The translations under genes were made by a program, and so were the position numbers. Shown here one piece after another: positions 27,541 through 36,832 of a stretch of DNA of 64,000 nt (positions are counted from its first letter, which is position 1; every line of letters begins with the position of its first letter). The notes beneath the pieces are model-generated. The model was not told the DNA's origin. It was given only the letters and a program-made list of their open reading frames with translations, and made no database searches. This DNA comes from Maribellus luteus (GTDB lineage: Bacteria; Bacteroidota; Bacteroidia; Bacteroidales; Prolixibacteraceae). The DNA lies in assembly GCF_003576475.1 (NCBI RefSeq), contig NZ_QWGR01000010.1:99688-163687 (forward strand), written 5' to 3'.

Positions 27541-28578
27541 TTAAACTTCAGCCTTCTCCCGCTCTGCCTTAATTAGCGACAGGCTCTTTCGGTATTTCCG
27601 GCTGTTGCCAAAAACAATACGGTCTTTCGCCGAGCGTCCGGTTCCGTTCTCTTTTTCATGGGCACACTCGGGCGTACAGCAACCGTGGTATTTCCCGGCA
27701 CATTCCGGACATTGAATAAACAGGATATGACAACCGTCGTTTGCGCAGTTGGTGTGTGTGTCGCAGGCAACTCCACACTGATGACAGCGCGAAATGATCT
27801 GCCCGTTTACGCTTTCGCCCAAACGTTCGTCGAACACAAAGTTTTTACCCAGAAATTTCGATTCCAGTCCGGCTGCTTTTACCTGGCGGGCATATTCCAG
27901 AATTCCGCCGTGCAATTGGTTTACATCGTTGAAGCCTTGGTGTTTTAAATAGGCACTGGCTTTTTCGCAGCGAATTCCGCCGGTACAGTAAAGCAGGATT
28001 TTTTTGTCTTTCTGGTCTTCCAGCAAATCGGTGACAATCTCCAGCTCTTCGCGAAATGTATCGGCTTCGGGGCAAATGGCTCCTTCAAAATGCCCGATCT
28101 CACTTTCGTAATAGTTACGCATATCCACTACCACCGTATTTTCCTGCCCAATGTGGTTATGAAAATCAACGCCGCTTAAATGAGTCCCCACATTGGTGAC
28201 ATCGTAGGCATCGTCGTCCAAACCATCGGCCACCAGTTTGGGGCGCACTTTAATGGTGAGTTTGTAAAACGATTTTCCATCGTCTTCAATCGCATACTTT
28301 ATCGGAATTTCACGGAAGATCTCGTGCTTTTGCAATGTTTCCAAAAAAGCCTCCCAGTTGTGTTCAGGAACGCTCATCTGCGCATTTATTCCTTCGCGGG
28401 CCACGTAAATACGGCCAAAGCAACCTAAGGGAAACCAGTCGCGAAACAACTCGTCGCGAAATGCTTGCGGATCATCCAGAATAAAATAGCGATACAACGA
28501 TATGGTTAAGCGTTGAAAATTTTCTTCTGCTAAACGTTGTTTTAGCTCTTCCTTATTAATACGGTTGTACAAATGCAT
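27541..28578 (-). CDS. trhO: tRNA uridine(34) hydroxylase, rhodanese family
   Basis: A 345-aa TrhO/YceA homologue, which makes 5-hydroxyuridine at position 34 of tRNAs. It has an N-terminal ferredoxin-like UPF0176 domain ([18 protein letters not shown]), a rhodanese domain with the active-site loop [13 protein letters not shown], and a cysteine-rich tail ([30 protein letters not shown]) that probably binds zinc. Family architecture is complete. It is upstream of dus, another tRNA-modification gene, with 132 bases between, so the two may be coexpressed. Confidence 0.92.
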   Translation of the reverse strand: MHLYNRINKEELKQRLAEENFQRLTISLYRYFILDDPQAFRDELFRDWFPLGCFGRIYVAREGINAQMSVPEHNWEAFLETLQKHEIFREIPIKYAIEDDGKSFYKLTIKVRPKLVADGLDDDAYDVTNVGTHLSGVDFHNHIGQENTVVVDMRNYYESEIGHFEGAICPEADTFREELEIVTDLLEDQKDKKILLYCTGGIRCEKASAYLKHQGFNDVNQLHGGILEYARQVKAAGLESKFLGKNFVFDERLGESVNGQIISRCHQCGVACDTHTNCANDGCHILFIQCPECAGKYHGCCTPECAHEKENGTGRSAKDRIVFGNSRKYRKSLSLIKAEREKAEV

Positions 28579-28746
28579 CGTTAAAATCGTTTTAAAAACT
28601 GCCGTGCAAAAATAGGTATTTTGAGAAAAAGAACAAAGGAGGATTTATTCTTAAAATATTTGCGTGAAATATAATTTGCAGGCGAACGAAAGTTCTTTAA
28701 ATTTAGCCGCATTGAACCTGAAACTTAATAACTAAACGAGCCCGGA

Positions 28747-29586
28747 ATGATCCTAAACTATATTCATTGGAACCCTGATCCTGAGATTGTAAATGTTTTT
28801 GGAATTTCGATCCGATACTACGGGCTTTTGTTTGTAGGCGGATTGATTTTATGCCTGTATATTCTGGGGTGGATGTTTAAGCGCGAAAACATTCCGGCAG
28901 AAAACCTGGAAAAGCTTTCGCTGTATGGGATTATCGGTATTTTGGCGGGTGCCCGGCTTGGCCATTGTTTGTTCTACGAACCTGGCTATTACCTGTCGCA
29001 TCCGTTGGAAATGATTCTGCCATTTAAATTTCCGGAGGGTGGTGGTATCAAATTTACCGGCTACCAGGGACTGGCGAGCCACGGTGGCGCACTGGGGTTA
29101 ATTGTGGCGCTGATTATCTATTCAAGAAAAACCAAACATCGTTTACTCGATGCCATTGATTTAATTGCAGTGGTGGCTGCATTGGGCGGCGCTTTTATTC
29201 GCCTGGCAAACCTGATGAACTCCGAAATTCTGGGAATGCCCACTACCCAATCATGGGCTTTTGTTTTTGAACGGGTGGATAATATTCCACGGCATCCGGC
29301 GCAGCTTTACGAGGCTTTGGCCTATTTTCTGATTTTTGGAATTACTTTTTCGCTGTACCTAACCAAACGCAGGTACCTCAGGAACGGGGCTTTTTTCGGG
29401 CTTGCCCTTCTGCTCATTTTTACCGCGCGGTTTTTTATTGAATTCCTTAAAGAACGGCAGGTAGCTTTTGAGGAAAGTATGAAACTCGACATGGGGCAGA
29501 TCCTTAGTATTCCATATGTGCTTATTGGTGCCGGCTTTCTTTTTTATGGGATCAGAAAAACGGCTAAGAGCTTGGAAGACAAATAA
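28747..29586 (+). CDS. lgt: Prolipoprotein diacylglyceryl transferase
   Basis: Inner-membrane enzyme (279 aa) that attaches diacylglycerol from phosphatidylglycerol to the lipobox cysteine of prolipoproteins. Seven hydrophobic segments are visible. The conserved blocks are present: SIRYYGLLFVGG, ASHGGALGLI, the RLANLMNSEILG arginine/asparagine motif, and RHPAQLYEALAYF. The many lipoproteins in this window (two subtilisins, DUF2202, serine hydrolase, sialidase) are its likely clients. The gene is monocistronic or leads into the serine hydrolase gene 60 bases away. Confidence 0.95.
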   Translation: MILNYIHWNPDPEIVNVFGISIRYYGLLFVGGLILCLYILGWMFKRENIPAENLEKLSLYGIIGILAGARLGHCLFYEPGYYLSHPLEMILPFKFPEGGGIKFTGYQGLASHGGALGLIVALIIYSRKTKHRLLDAIDLIAVVAALGGAFIRLANLMNSEILGMPTTQSWAFVFERVDNIPRHPAQLYEALAYFLIFGITFSLYLTKRRYLRNGAFFGLALLLIFTARFFIEFLKERQVAFEESMKLDMGQILSIPYVLIGAGFLFYGIRKTAKSLEDK

Positions 29587-29646
29587 TACATCGGATTTTC
29601 GTATTTTTGAGATAATTCCTTTTTTAGTAATAAAAACCAAGTGCTT

Positions 29647-30720
29647 ATGAAATCAATGATCACAATTCTGTTACTAGGCACCCTGTTTTTGTGCGCCTGT
29701 CAAACAGAAGATCCCAAACAAAAAGAGCTTGAAGAGTACATTGAACAACTGCGAACCGAAAGTGAGTCGGTGGGGTGGACCGCAACGGTTTCTGTTGACG
29801 GCGCCACCGTGTTTTCAAAAGGTTTTGGACTCGGGAATTACGAACAGCAGGTGCCTGTTTATCCCGACAAAACCAAATTCCGGATCGGAAGTATTTCCAA
29901 AGCCCTTACTGCAGCTGCCTTGGGTGTTTTGATCGAAGAGGGAAAGATTGACTTGGATGCCCCGGTACAAAAATACGCACCCTATTTCCCCGAGAAGAAA
30001 TATGCGATGACCACCCGGCAGGTAGCGGGTCATCAGGCCGGAATACGGCATTACAACGGCGATGAGTTTCTGTCGTCGAAATATTATCCAACGGTCAACG
30101 AAGGACTGGAAATTTTTATGAACGATACCTTGCTGTTTGAGCCCGGTACTGCTTACCGTTATACGAGTTACGGGTTTAATCTTTTGAGCGCCGTAATTGA
30201 AGGGGCAGCAGGGGAGGACTTCCTTCATTTTATGCAAACCCGGGTTTTTGATCCGCTGGGAATGACAGAGACTTTGGCCGAACACATGGATTCACTGATA
30301 CTTTACCGCGCCGGTTATTACGATATGGCAGAAGGAAAAGTGATCAATGCGCCGTATGTCGATAACAGCTACAAATGGGCAGGCGGCGGTTTTATTTCCA
30401 CTTCGGAAGATCTGGTGAAGTTTGGAAATGCAATGCTTCAGAATACACTTTTTTCAGAAGAAGTAAAGCAACAACTGGTTACGCCGCAGAGTTTGAAAAA
30501 CGGCGAAAAGACCGAATACGGCATGGGGTTCTTTTCGGGTGTTGATGAATACGGAAGGCCTTATTACGGACACGGAGGCGGCTCGGTAGGTGGTTGCAGT
30601 AACCTGATTATTTATCCGGAAGAAAAGATGGTTGTTGCTGTAATTACCAACGACACCCGCGCAAAAGTGGGGAAAGAACTGCACAAAGTGGCTGAGATTC
30701 TTTTAACTAAAAAGCAATAA
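29647..30720 (+). CDS. Beta-lactamase-fold serine hydrolase lipoprotein
   Basis: A 357-aa lipoprotein (lipobox region LLGTLFLCAC) of the class C beta-lactamase/esterase EstB/D-aminopeptidase superfamily. The nucleophile motif is S82-I-S-K85 within IGSISKALTAA. The tyrosine block YTSYGFNLLSAVIEG and the third motif YGHGGGSVGG are present. Such proteins are usually esterases or peptidases in the periplasm rather than antibiotic-resistance enzymes. The ATG at 29647 is preferred to a GTG six bases earlier, as it starts the signal peptide directly. Confidence 0.85.
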   Translation: MKSMITILLLGTLFLCACQTEDPKQKELEEYIEQLRTESESVGWTATVSVDGATVFSKGFGLGNYEQQVPVYPDKTKFRIGSISKALTAAALGVLIEEGKIDLDAPVQKYAPYFPEKKYAMTTRQVAGHQAGIRHYNGDEFLSSKYYPTVNEGLEIFMNDTLLFEPGTAYRYTSYGFNLLSAVIEGAAGEDFLHFMQTRVFDPLGMTETLAEHMDSLILYRAGYYDMAEGKVINAPYVDNSYKWAGGGFISTSEDLVKFGNAMLQNTLFSEEVKQQLVTPQSLKNGEKTEYGMGFFSGVDEYGRPYYGHGGGSVGGCSNLIIYPEEKMVVAVITNDTRAKVGKELHKVAEILLTKKQ

Positions 30721-30745
30721 AAAACCCGGAGTTTGAATCCGGGTT
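30717..30745 (-). terminator. Terminator of the first subtilisin-like gene
   Basis: AACCCGG / CCGGGTT hairpin whose T run is on the minus strand, 20 bases past the peptidase stop. It abuts the stop of the convergent serine hydrolase gene and may serve that gene too. Confidence 0.75.
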
Positions 30746-30765
30746 AAATATCGTGTTGTTCAATA

Positions 30766-32004
30766 TTAATGAACGGCAATAGGATCTGGATTTCCATCCG
30801 GATCGGATGTTACATGACCATCGGTAGAAACATTCCCCAAAAGCAATATTCCAGCAACGTGAGGGGCTGCCATGGATGTTCCGTGTAAGGTTTCATAGCC
30901 TCCGTTTTTGTAGGTTGAAAGAATATACACACCGGGTGCAGCATAATCAACCGGCGATCCAAAGTTCGAAAACTCGGTTGCAAAGCGGTCGCTTTCCCAC
31001 ATGGCCGAAACGGTGTAAATATTGGGTCCGTTGTTGTGGGCTGGAGAATAATAGAAACAATCATCACTTTCGTTACCCGCTGCAATCGAGAGTTTGATTC
31101 CTTTGGCTGCCACTGCCTGCACAGCTGCATCAACCGACGAATCAATATAGCGCGATGATGGTCCTAGGCTCATATTGACCACATCGCCGGCGGTTCCAAC
31201 GCCATCGGTTGCAATGTAGTCGAGTGCTGCCACTGTCCAGGAGAAACTACCACTACCGCGACGATCGAGTACCCGGCAGGAAACTACCTGGGCTCCGGGG
31301 GCCACTCCGATCACTCCAATCGAATTGTTTTTAGCAGCGATTGTTCCCGCCACATGCGATCCATGGCCGTTTTCATCGTCCGGAGTAGTTGTTTTTCCTC
31401 CAATAATAAAACTTCGGCTTAAGCTGGTATTTACATTCAAATCAGGATGATCCAGGTCAACACCTGAGTCAACGACCCAGGCTTTTTTGGTGCCTGTGTA
31501 ATTTGTTATTCCATTTACACGGCTTATTCCCCAGGGTGTTTGCTGGGCCGGACTGGTAGTACCTCCACCTCCGGGTTTTCCTTTTTTCGCTTCTATATCG
31601 GGCAAGCCGAGGGAAATGATGCGGTCTTCTTCAATGTACTTTACCGATGGATCGTCCTGCAATTTTTTTAGCTGCCCGGGGGCAATCTTAACAGAAAAAC
31701 CTTTTAAAGCAGATCCGAAAACATGGCCTACTTCAGCATCACTTATGCCGGCCCGTTTCAGAATTTTGCCGGTAGCTGCCTTCATGGCAAGCTGTTTCTT
31801 TTCGTAGCCTTTTAGGCTTGAAAGTTCAAGATCAATGTCAGCGTCCTGTAAAACTACAATGTAGCCTTTCTTTGCAGTGTTGGCCGATTTCAGCTCCAGG
31901 TTTTCTTCCAGATCTTCGGTTACCAATGCGTCGTTACATGCATTGCCAAAGGTTAATACCAAAGCCAATGCGAACAGTTTAAACAGCGTTTTTTTCATTT
32001 TCAT
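30766..32004 (-). CDS. Subtilisin-like serine peptidase lipoprotein (S8), copy 1
   Basis: A 412-aa S8 peptidase with signal peptide and lipobox cysteine C23 (TFGNAC). Residues about 47-130 form an inhibitor-I9-type propeptide (GYIVVLQDADIDLELSSL). The catalytic triad is intact: D179 in VVDSGVDLDHPDL, H217 in NGHGSHVAGT, S377 in HGTSMAAPHVAG. The catalytic domain resembles proteinase K. A short tail ends DPDGNPDPIAVH; no T9SS sorting domain is present. The paralogue at 32259-33458 lies just upstream in the same orientation, so the pair arose by tandem duplication. The second start codon, at 31998, matches the paralogue's start better. Confidence 0.92.
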   Translation of the reverse strand: MKMKKTLFKLFALALVLTFGNACNDALVTEDLEENLELKSANTAKKGYIVVLQDADIDLELSSLKGYEKKQLAMKAATGKILKRAGISDAEVGHVFGSALKGFSVKIAPGQLKKLQDDPSVKYIEEDRIISLGLPDIEAKKGKPGGGGTTSPAQQTPWGISRVNGITNYTGTKKAWVVDSGVDLDHPDLNVNTSLSRSFIIGGKTTTPDDENGHGSHVAGTIAAKNNSIGVIGVAPGAQVVSCRVLDRRGSGSFSWTVAALDYIATDGVGTAGDVVNMSLGPSSRYIDSSVDAAVQAVAAKGIKLSIAAGNESDDCFYYSPAHNNGPNIYTVSAMWESDRFATEFSNFGSPVDYAAPGVYILSTYKNGGYETLHGTSMAAPHVAGILLLGNVSTDGHVTSDPDGNPDPIAVH

Positions 32005-32202
32005 TGTAAGTTTGAATTAATAGATAGAGTTTGTTTTTTATTGTAAGTGCTTACGTAATCAGGTTTGTTATATGTTACAAAATAACTCTACGTTTTCTTT
32101 CAAACAGATCAGGTGGTATTTTGTTTAATTTCAGCAGATAAGGATATCTTTTGTTTGTGGTATAGTGGAGTGTTAAGTCGGTTTGGTGTCAGGAAATATG
32201 CA

Positions 32203-32236
32203 TAAAAAGAAACCCGGATGATATTCACCCGGGTTT
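32203..32236 (-). terminator. Terminator of the second subtilisin-like gene
   Basis: AAACCCGG / CCGGGTTT hairpin with a T-rich tract on the minus strand, just past the stop of the upstream paralogue. It shows that the two peptidases are separate transcription units. Confidence 0.8.
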
Positions 32237-32258
32237 GCCTTTTAGTATGATTTATTTT

Positions 32259-33458
32259 CTAATGAACTCCAATAGTATCCGGGTTCCCATCAGGATCTCC
32301 ATTTACTGTCCCATCGGGTTTTATATTACCTAGCAATAGGATACCGGCAGCATGAGGTGCAGCCATCGATGTTCCACTCATAGTAGTGTAACCACCACCT
32401 TTGTAGGTAGAATAAATGCTGTAGCCTGGTTCGCAAAAATCAACGGGAGGATTGCCGTAATTGGAGAAATAGGCCCAATTATCATTCACGTCGCTGGCTG
32501 AAATGGTATAGATGTTTGCTCCGTTGGCACTGGCCGGCGATTTGGTGTTGGCATCAGTACTTTCGTTACCGGCGGCAAGCGAGAACTTAATACCAAGAGC
32601 GGCAGCTGTTTCCACGGCTGAATTTAAGGTAGCATCATAGCCTCCACCAAGACTCATGTTGGCCACATCGCCAATGGCTGCATGATCGGCTACCCAATCA
32701 ACTCCGGCAATGATCGCCGAATACGAGCCCGATCCTCTTCGGTTTAGAACCTTCACCGGAACCACTGTAGCACCGGCAGCTACGCCAATTACACCTTCCG
32801 AGTTATCAATAGCCGCAGCGGTACCTGCACAATGCGATCCGTGCCCGTTGTCATCGTCAGCAACCTGCGTGTTTGCAACGAAATTCCATCCGTTTACCAA
32901 ATCAACATTCAGATCGGGGTGATCCAGGTCGATTCCTGTATCGATGATCCATATTTTATTGTTTCCGGTATAAGTAACACCGCCGTTAACACGCGCAATT
33001 CCCCAGGGAGTAACTTCTGCTGTTGGTTGCGGTGCAGGTTTAACTTTTGTTTTTACATAAGGTTGAACCAAGGTGATTACCTGGTCTTCATTAATATATT
33101 TTACAGAAGGATCGCTCTCCAGTTTTTTCAATTGCCCGGGAGCCATTTTTACTGCAAAACCTTTTACAGCTGTTCCGTACGTAAAGGTAATTTCAGCTCC
33201 GGAAACACCGGTTCTTTGAATGATCTTTTCCGAGGCTGATCGTACGGCTAGTTGTTTCTTCTCATAACCTTTTAATTTTGTCAGTTCAAGGTTAAGATCA
33301 GCGTCCTGTAAAACAACGATGTAACTCTTTAGAGCACTGTTCGCTGATTTTAGTTCGATACTTTCTTCAACGCCATCGGGTACCAATGCGTCGTTACATG
33401 CATTCGCCAACGTTAATACCAACGCCAATGCGAATAATTTAAACAGCGTTTTTTTCAT
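32259..33458 (-). CDS. Subtilisin-like serine peptidase lipoprotein (S8), copy 2
   Basis: A 399-aa paralogue of the preceding peptidase. Lipobox cysteine C21 (TLANAC), I9 propeptide with YIVVLQDADLNLELTKL, and triad D173 (IIDTGIDLDHPDL), H209 (NGHGSHCAGT) and S364 (SGTSMAAPHAAG). The linker differs from copy 1: here Pro/Lys-rich, there Gly-rich. The C-terminal tail DPDGNPDTIGVH is almost the same in both copies, which suggests a constrained function for the last residues. An imperfectly understood palindrome lies 67 bases upstream of the start. Confidence 0.92.
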   Translation of the reverse strand: MKKTLFKLFALALVLTLANACNDALVPDGVEESIELKSANSALKSYIVVLQDADLNLELTKLKGYEKKQLAVRSASEKIIQRTGVSGAEITFTYGTAVKGFAVKMAPGQLKKLESDPSVKYINEDQVITLVQPYVKTKVKPAPQPTAEVTPWGIARVNGGVTYTGNNKIWIIDTGIDLDHPDLNVDLVNGWNFVANTQVADDDNGHGSHCAGTAAAIDNSEGVIGVAAGATVVPVKVLNRRGSGSYSAIIAGVDWVADHAAIGDVANMSLGGGYDATLNSAVETAAALGIKFSLAAGNESTDANTKSPASANGANIYTISASDVNDNWAYFSNYGNPPVDFCEPGYSIYSTYKGGGYTTMSGTSMAAPHAAGILLLGNIKPDGTVNGDPDGNPDTIGVH

Positions 33459-33524
33459 TTTTAATTGTTGAGTGAGATGATTGAATGAGTTTGTCCTTTA
33501 CAATATACATAATATATTTTGTTT

Positions 33525-33545
33525 TTATTGACATTTGGTCAATAA
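33525..33545. promoter_or_regulatory. Perfect inverted repeat upstream of S8 copy 2
   Basis: TTATTGAC-ATTTG-GTCAATAA, 8-bp arms and a 5-base loop, 67 bases before the start of the peptidase gene. Size and symmetry fit a dimeric repressor operator; the regulator is unknown. Confidence 0.4.
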
Positions 33546-33983
33546 AAGATAGGTTCTGTAAGCACTTTTATTTGATGAGTTTTGGGGTGATTGCCAATAT
33601 TGTCGTTGGTGTTCAGAGAAATGAAATGGAAGGATGGGAAATGTGAATTGACTTTTTGTAAGCTTTGGCCTGCTTATATTGCATTTTTTCAGGGAGACTG
33701 ACCTGATGTAATACGGCAAAGAAAAGCGCATGTTCTTCGTTTATGCTTCTAACCGGGCTACTTCTTGTTCTAAGTTAAATCATTTAGCCGAATTTCTGCC
33801 AGACGTGGATTTTGGGCGCAGTGAGGGATGATGTGGGTTTTATTTTCTGTACAGAAAACTGATAGGTGTATTGGCATAGTTCTTCCACCAGCTGCAAGGA
33901 GTTTTATCCCTCACATCAATTTTCATCATACATAAAAGAGAGCAGTAGCTTACAAAGGGGGATAAAAGGTTTTTGTTCGCTTG
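33546..33983. other. Intergenic region, no gene seen
   Basis: About 440 bases between the subtilisin promoter region and the TlpA-like gene. Stops interrupt all frames, codon-like structure is absent, and no RNA fold or repeat stands out to me. Confidence 0.4.
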
Positions 33984-34493
33984 CTATTTGGCCAGTAGTT
34001 TGGCAACGGTCGCTTTTATTTTGGCAAAATCTTCCTCGTTAAAGCCAATGGAAGAGTAGGCGATATTGCCCTCTTTGTCGACAATAAAATTTCGCGGAAT
34101 GTTTTGTTGGGCATAGAGCGAGAACACTTTTCTTCCGTGATCGGGAGAAAAAGGCATGGTGAAATTTTGTTCTTTCTTGAATTTATTAAGCTCGTCCCAA
34201 GAGTGTTCGCGCCCCAGAATAATGAGTACAAAGTCGTCGTTGTTTTTGTACTGGTCGTAAACCTCTGTTTGTAAATGGGGAAGTTCTTTCCGGCAGGGAG
34301 GACACCAGGTGGCAAAAAAATTAATCCAGACTACTTTTCCTTTTAAATCCGAAAGTTTTACTGTTTTTCCGGGTGCTGTTTCAAAAGTGAAATCAGGCGC
34401 AGCTTCTCCTTGTTTGGCCAAAGTGAATTCATCCTGAGCATATAAAACGGTGGTGAGGAAAAACAGGGTGAAGATTAAAAGTAGTTGTTTCAT
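33984..34493 (-). CDS. TlpA-like thiol-disulfide oxidoreductase
   Basis: A 169-aa periplasmic thioredoxin-fold protein with a signal peptide (MKQLLLIFTLFFLTTVLYAQ). The redox site is C64-P-P-C67 within ATWCPPCRKELPHL. AhpC/TSA-like features (APDFTFETAPGKTVKLSDLKG) and the cis-proline region IPRNFIVDKEG are typical of TlpA/ResA-type reductases, which handle thiols of exported proteins or cytochromes. It lies 65 bases beyond purC in the same orientation; the link may be chance. Confidence 0.9.
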   Translation of the reverse strand: MKQLLLIFTLFFLTTVLYAQDEFTLAKQGEAAPDFTFETAPGKTVKLSDLKGKVVWINFFATWCPPCRKELPHLQTEVYDQYKNNDDFVLIILGREHSWDELNKFKKEQNFTMPFSPDHGRKVFSLYAQQNIPRNFIVDKEGNIAYSSIGFNEEDFAKIKATVAKLLAK

Positions 34494-34558
34494 CGTGGAA
34501 TGTAAATTATAAAAGCCATTGCGCCTGTATTGTGGCGCAATGACTTGGTATTGGTTAA

Positions 34559-35503
34559 TTATTTCTTCAGAAAATCATTAACGGCCTTTTCAATTCGCCC
34601 GTTAATCGCCGATGTGTCAGACTTCACAAAAGTGTCGCCGGTAATGTTCTCGAAAAGTTCGATGTAACGATCCGAAACCGAATTGACAAATTCTTCGCTC
34701 ATTTCCGGAATGGTTTGCCCGTCTTTGCCCTGGAAGCCGTTCTCGATCAGCCACTGGCGAACAAACTCTTTGGAAAGCTGTTTTTGCTTTTCGCCTTTTT
34801 CCAGTCTTTCCTGGTAGCCTTCAGCATAAAAATAACGTGACGAGTCGGGTGTATGAATTTCGTCGATCAGGTAGATCTTTCCGTCTTTCTTGCCAAATTC
34901 GTATTTGGTATCAACCAAAATCAAACCTTTCTCGGCAGCCATTTCAGTTCCGCGCTGAAAAAGTTTACGGGTATAATCTTCCAGCATTTCGTACTCGGCC
35001 TTGTCAACCAAGCCCTGCGCAATAATATCTTCTCTCGAAATATCTTCGTCGTGGCCTTCGTCGGCTTTGGTAGTTGGTGTCAGAATTGGTTCCGGGAATT
35101 TCTGGTTTTCCACCATTCCTTCGGGCATTGCAACACCGCAAAGCATTCTTTTTCCGGCACTGTACTCGCGCCACGCATGGCCGGTAAGGTATCCGCGGAT
35201 CACCATTTCAACTTTATAGGGTTCGCACATGTGTCCAACGGTTACGTTTGGATCGGGCGATTCAATTTTCCAGTTAGGAACAATATCAGAAGTGGCATCC
35301 AGAAACTTTTCGGCAATCTGGTTCAACACTTGTCCTTTGTAAGGAATTCCTTTGGGCAGCACCACATCGAATGCCGAAATACGGTCGGAAACCACCATTA
35401 CCAGGTAATCGTCGTTGATGTTGTACACGTCGCGTACTTTTCCTTTGTAAAAGCTTTTCTGGCCCGGAAAGTTAAACTCGGTTTTTGTTAATGCGTTACT
35501 CAT
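34559..35503 (-). CDS. purC: Phosphoribosylaminoimidazole-succinocarboxamide synthase
   Basis: SAICAR synthase of de novo purine synthesis (314 aa, cytoplasmic). The ATP/substrate motif [11 protein letters not shown] begins near residue 20, and the two family signatures are seen as [13 protein letters not shown] text ([13 protein letters not shown]) and LVDTKYEFG. The protein belongs to the longer SAICAR synthase type (about 300 aa) found in yeast and Bacteroidota rather than the 237-aa E. coli type. Confidence 0.96.
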   Translation of the reverse strand: MSNALTKTEFNFPGQKSFYKGKVRDVYNINDDYLVMVVSDRISAFDVVLPKGIPYKGQVLNQIAEKFLDATSDIVPNWKIESPDPNVTVGHMCEPYKVEMVIRGYLTGHAWREYSAGKRMLCGVAMPEGMVENQKFPEPILTPTTKADEGHDEDISREDIIAQGLVDKAEYEMLEDYTRKLFQRGTEMAAEKGLILVDTKYEFGKKDGKIYLIDEIHTPDSSRYFYAEGYQERLEKGEKQKQLSKEFVRQWLIENGFQGKDGQTIPEMSEEFVNSVSDRYIELFENITGDTFVKSDTSAINGRIEKAVNDFLKK

Positions 35504-35617
35504 TGTATTGTTTTTAATTATGATTGAATTTTAAATTTCCAGTTGTTCGTTGGGAGTTGTTTTTTATACAAATTTAGCGCGCAAAAGTTTAAAGTTTTTA
35601 TTACTCGTTCTGAACAG

Positions 35618-36616
35618 CTACTTTTTTCCTTGCTTTTCCTCAGCCTCCGCCTTTTCCTTCTCCCTTTCTCTCTCTTCCTGGTGTTTGTCGTAGGCATCCA
35701 CAATATCGCGCACCAAACGGTGACGGACAATGTCTTTTTTGTCAAAATGAATGGTTGAAATGCCTTCGATCTTTTTCAGAATTTTCAGTGCCTGGATCAA
35801 ACCCGAATGACTTTTTCTGGGCAGGTCGATCTGCGTAATGTCGCCCGTGATGATGAACTTGGCATTCAAGCCCATTCGGGTCAGAAACATTTTCAGCTGG
35901 TTGATCGTGGTATTCTGCGCTTCGTCCAGAATCACATAAGCATTGCTTAGTGTTCGTCCACGCATAAATGCCAGCGGAGCAATCTGAATGGTTCCGTCTT
36001 TCATGAATTCTTCCAGCTTTTTAAGTGGAATCATGTCCTGCAAAGCATCGTAAAGAGGTTGCAGGTACGGGTCAATCTTATCCTTCAGATCGCCGGGTAA
36101 AAAACCCAGGTTTTCACCGGCTTCCACAGCCGGGCGGCTCAGTATAATTTTGCGGATCTCCTTGTTTTTTAGTGCCCTGACTGCCAGTGCAATGGCGGTG
36201 TAGGTTTTGCCGGTTCCGGCAGGGCCGATCGCAAAAATCAGATCGTTTTTAGCCGATTCTTCCAGCAACCTGTGTTGGTTGGGAGTACGTGCTCTCACCG
36301 GTTTCCCGCTGTTGCCAAAAACAATGATGTCGGGTTCGCTTCCGCCGTTTTCTTCCATCGAAGAAACACCACTTTGCATCAATTCAATAATAATTTCTTC
36401 CGTAAGAATATTGTATTGATAATAATGATCCAAAATAAGCGCAAACTTCTTCTCAAATGCTTTTATTTCTTTGGGCTCGCCCTGAACAAAGAGGGCATTG
36501 CCACGGGCTACAATGTTGATCTTGGGAAAGAGTTTCTTTATCAGTTCGATCTTCGCATTATTGATCCCGAAAAACTCCAGCGGGTCAATTCCTTCCAGTA
36601 ATATTTGTTTATCCAA
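35618..36616 (-). CDS. PhoH-family ATPase
   Basis: A 332-aa cytoplasmic P-loop ATPase related to PhoH, with proposed RNA-related roles. An N-terminal KH-like region (LFPKINIVARGNALFVQGEP) precedes the nucleotide-binding domain. Walker A is GPAGTGKT at residues 131-138 and Walker B is AYVILDEAQN at about 225-234; FIITGDITQIDLP serves as the sensor segment. The C-terminus is a very charged tail (KEKAEAEEKQGKK). It is divergent from mazG. Confidence 0.93.
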   Translation of the reverse strand: MDKQILLEGIDPLEFFGINNAKIELIKKLFPKINIVARGNALFVQGEPKEIKAFEKKFALILDHYYQYNILTEEIIIELMQSGVSSMEENGGSEPDIIVFGNSGKPVRARTPNQHRLLEESAKNDLIFAIGPAGTGKTYTAIALAVRALKNKEIRKIILSRPAVEAGENLGFLPGDLKDKIDPYLQPLYDALQDMIPLKKLEEFMKDGTIQIAPLAFMRGRTLSNAYVILDEAQNTTINQLKMFLTRMGLNAKFIITGDITQIDLPRKSHSGLIQALKILKKIEGISTIHFDKKDIVRHRLVRDIVDAYDKHQEEREREKEKAEAEEKQGKK

Positions 36617-36645
36617 GTGCTTCTTCTATTGTTTTTGAATGTGCC

Positions 36646-36653
36646 CAAAATTA
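36646..36653 (-). promoter_or_regulatory. Candidate -7 element for phoH-like gene
   Basis: TAATTTTG on the minus strand, an exact TAnnTTTG match, 30 bases from the start codon. No matching -33 box is visible. Confidence 0.4.
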
Positions 36654-36742
36654 CAAAATAAATTTGTGTGTTGGGCACTGATCGTAAAAGGTCTGTACGA
36701 ACGTTTTCGCAAAACAATTTTTTCTTGCAGGATACAAAACCT

Positions 36743-36771
36743 GTTTGATTTTTAATTTTCAATAACTTTGC
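36743..36771 (+). promoter_or_regulatory. Bacteroidota-type promoter for mazG
   Basis: TTTG at 36743-36746 and TAACTTTGC at 36763-36771 are spaced 20 bases start to start, which matches the -33/-7 layout of the Bacteroidota sigma factor. It lies about 62 bases before the mazG ATG. Confidence 0.65.
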
Positions 36772-36832
36772 CCGATTACTTCAACCCCGATTGATGAGAT
36801 TCGTTAATTTCGGGAATATTAAACAGCAAACG

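Noticed and set aside
29647..30720. Antibiotic-resistance beta-lactamase
   Set aside because: The SxxK/Tyr/HGG motifs fit the wide esterase/peptidase branch of the superfamily; nothing in the sequence points to resistance.
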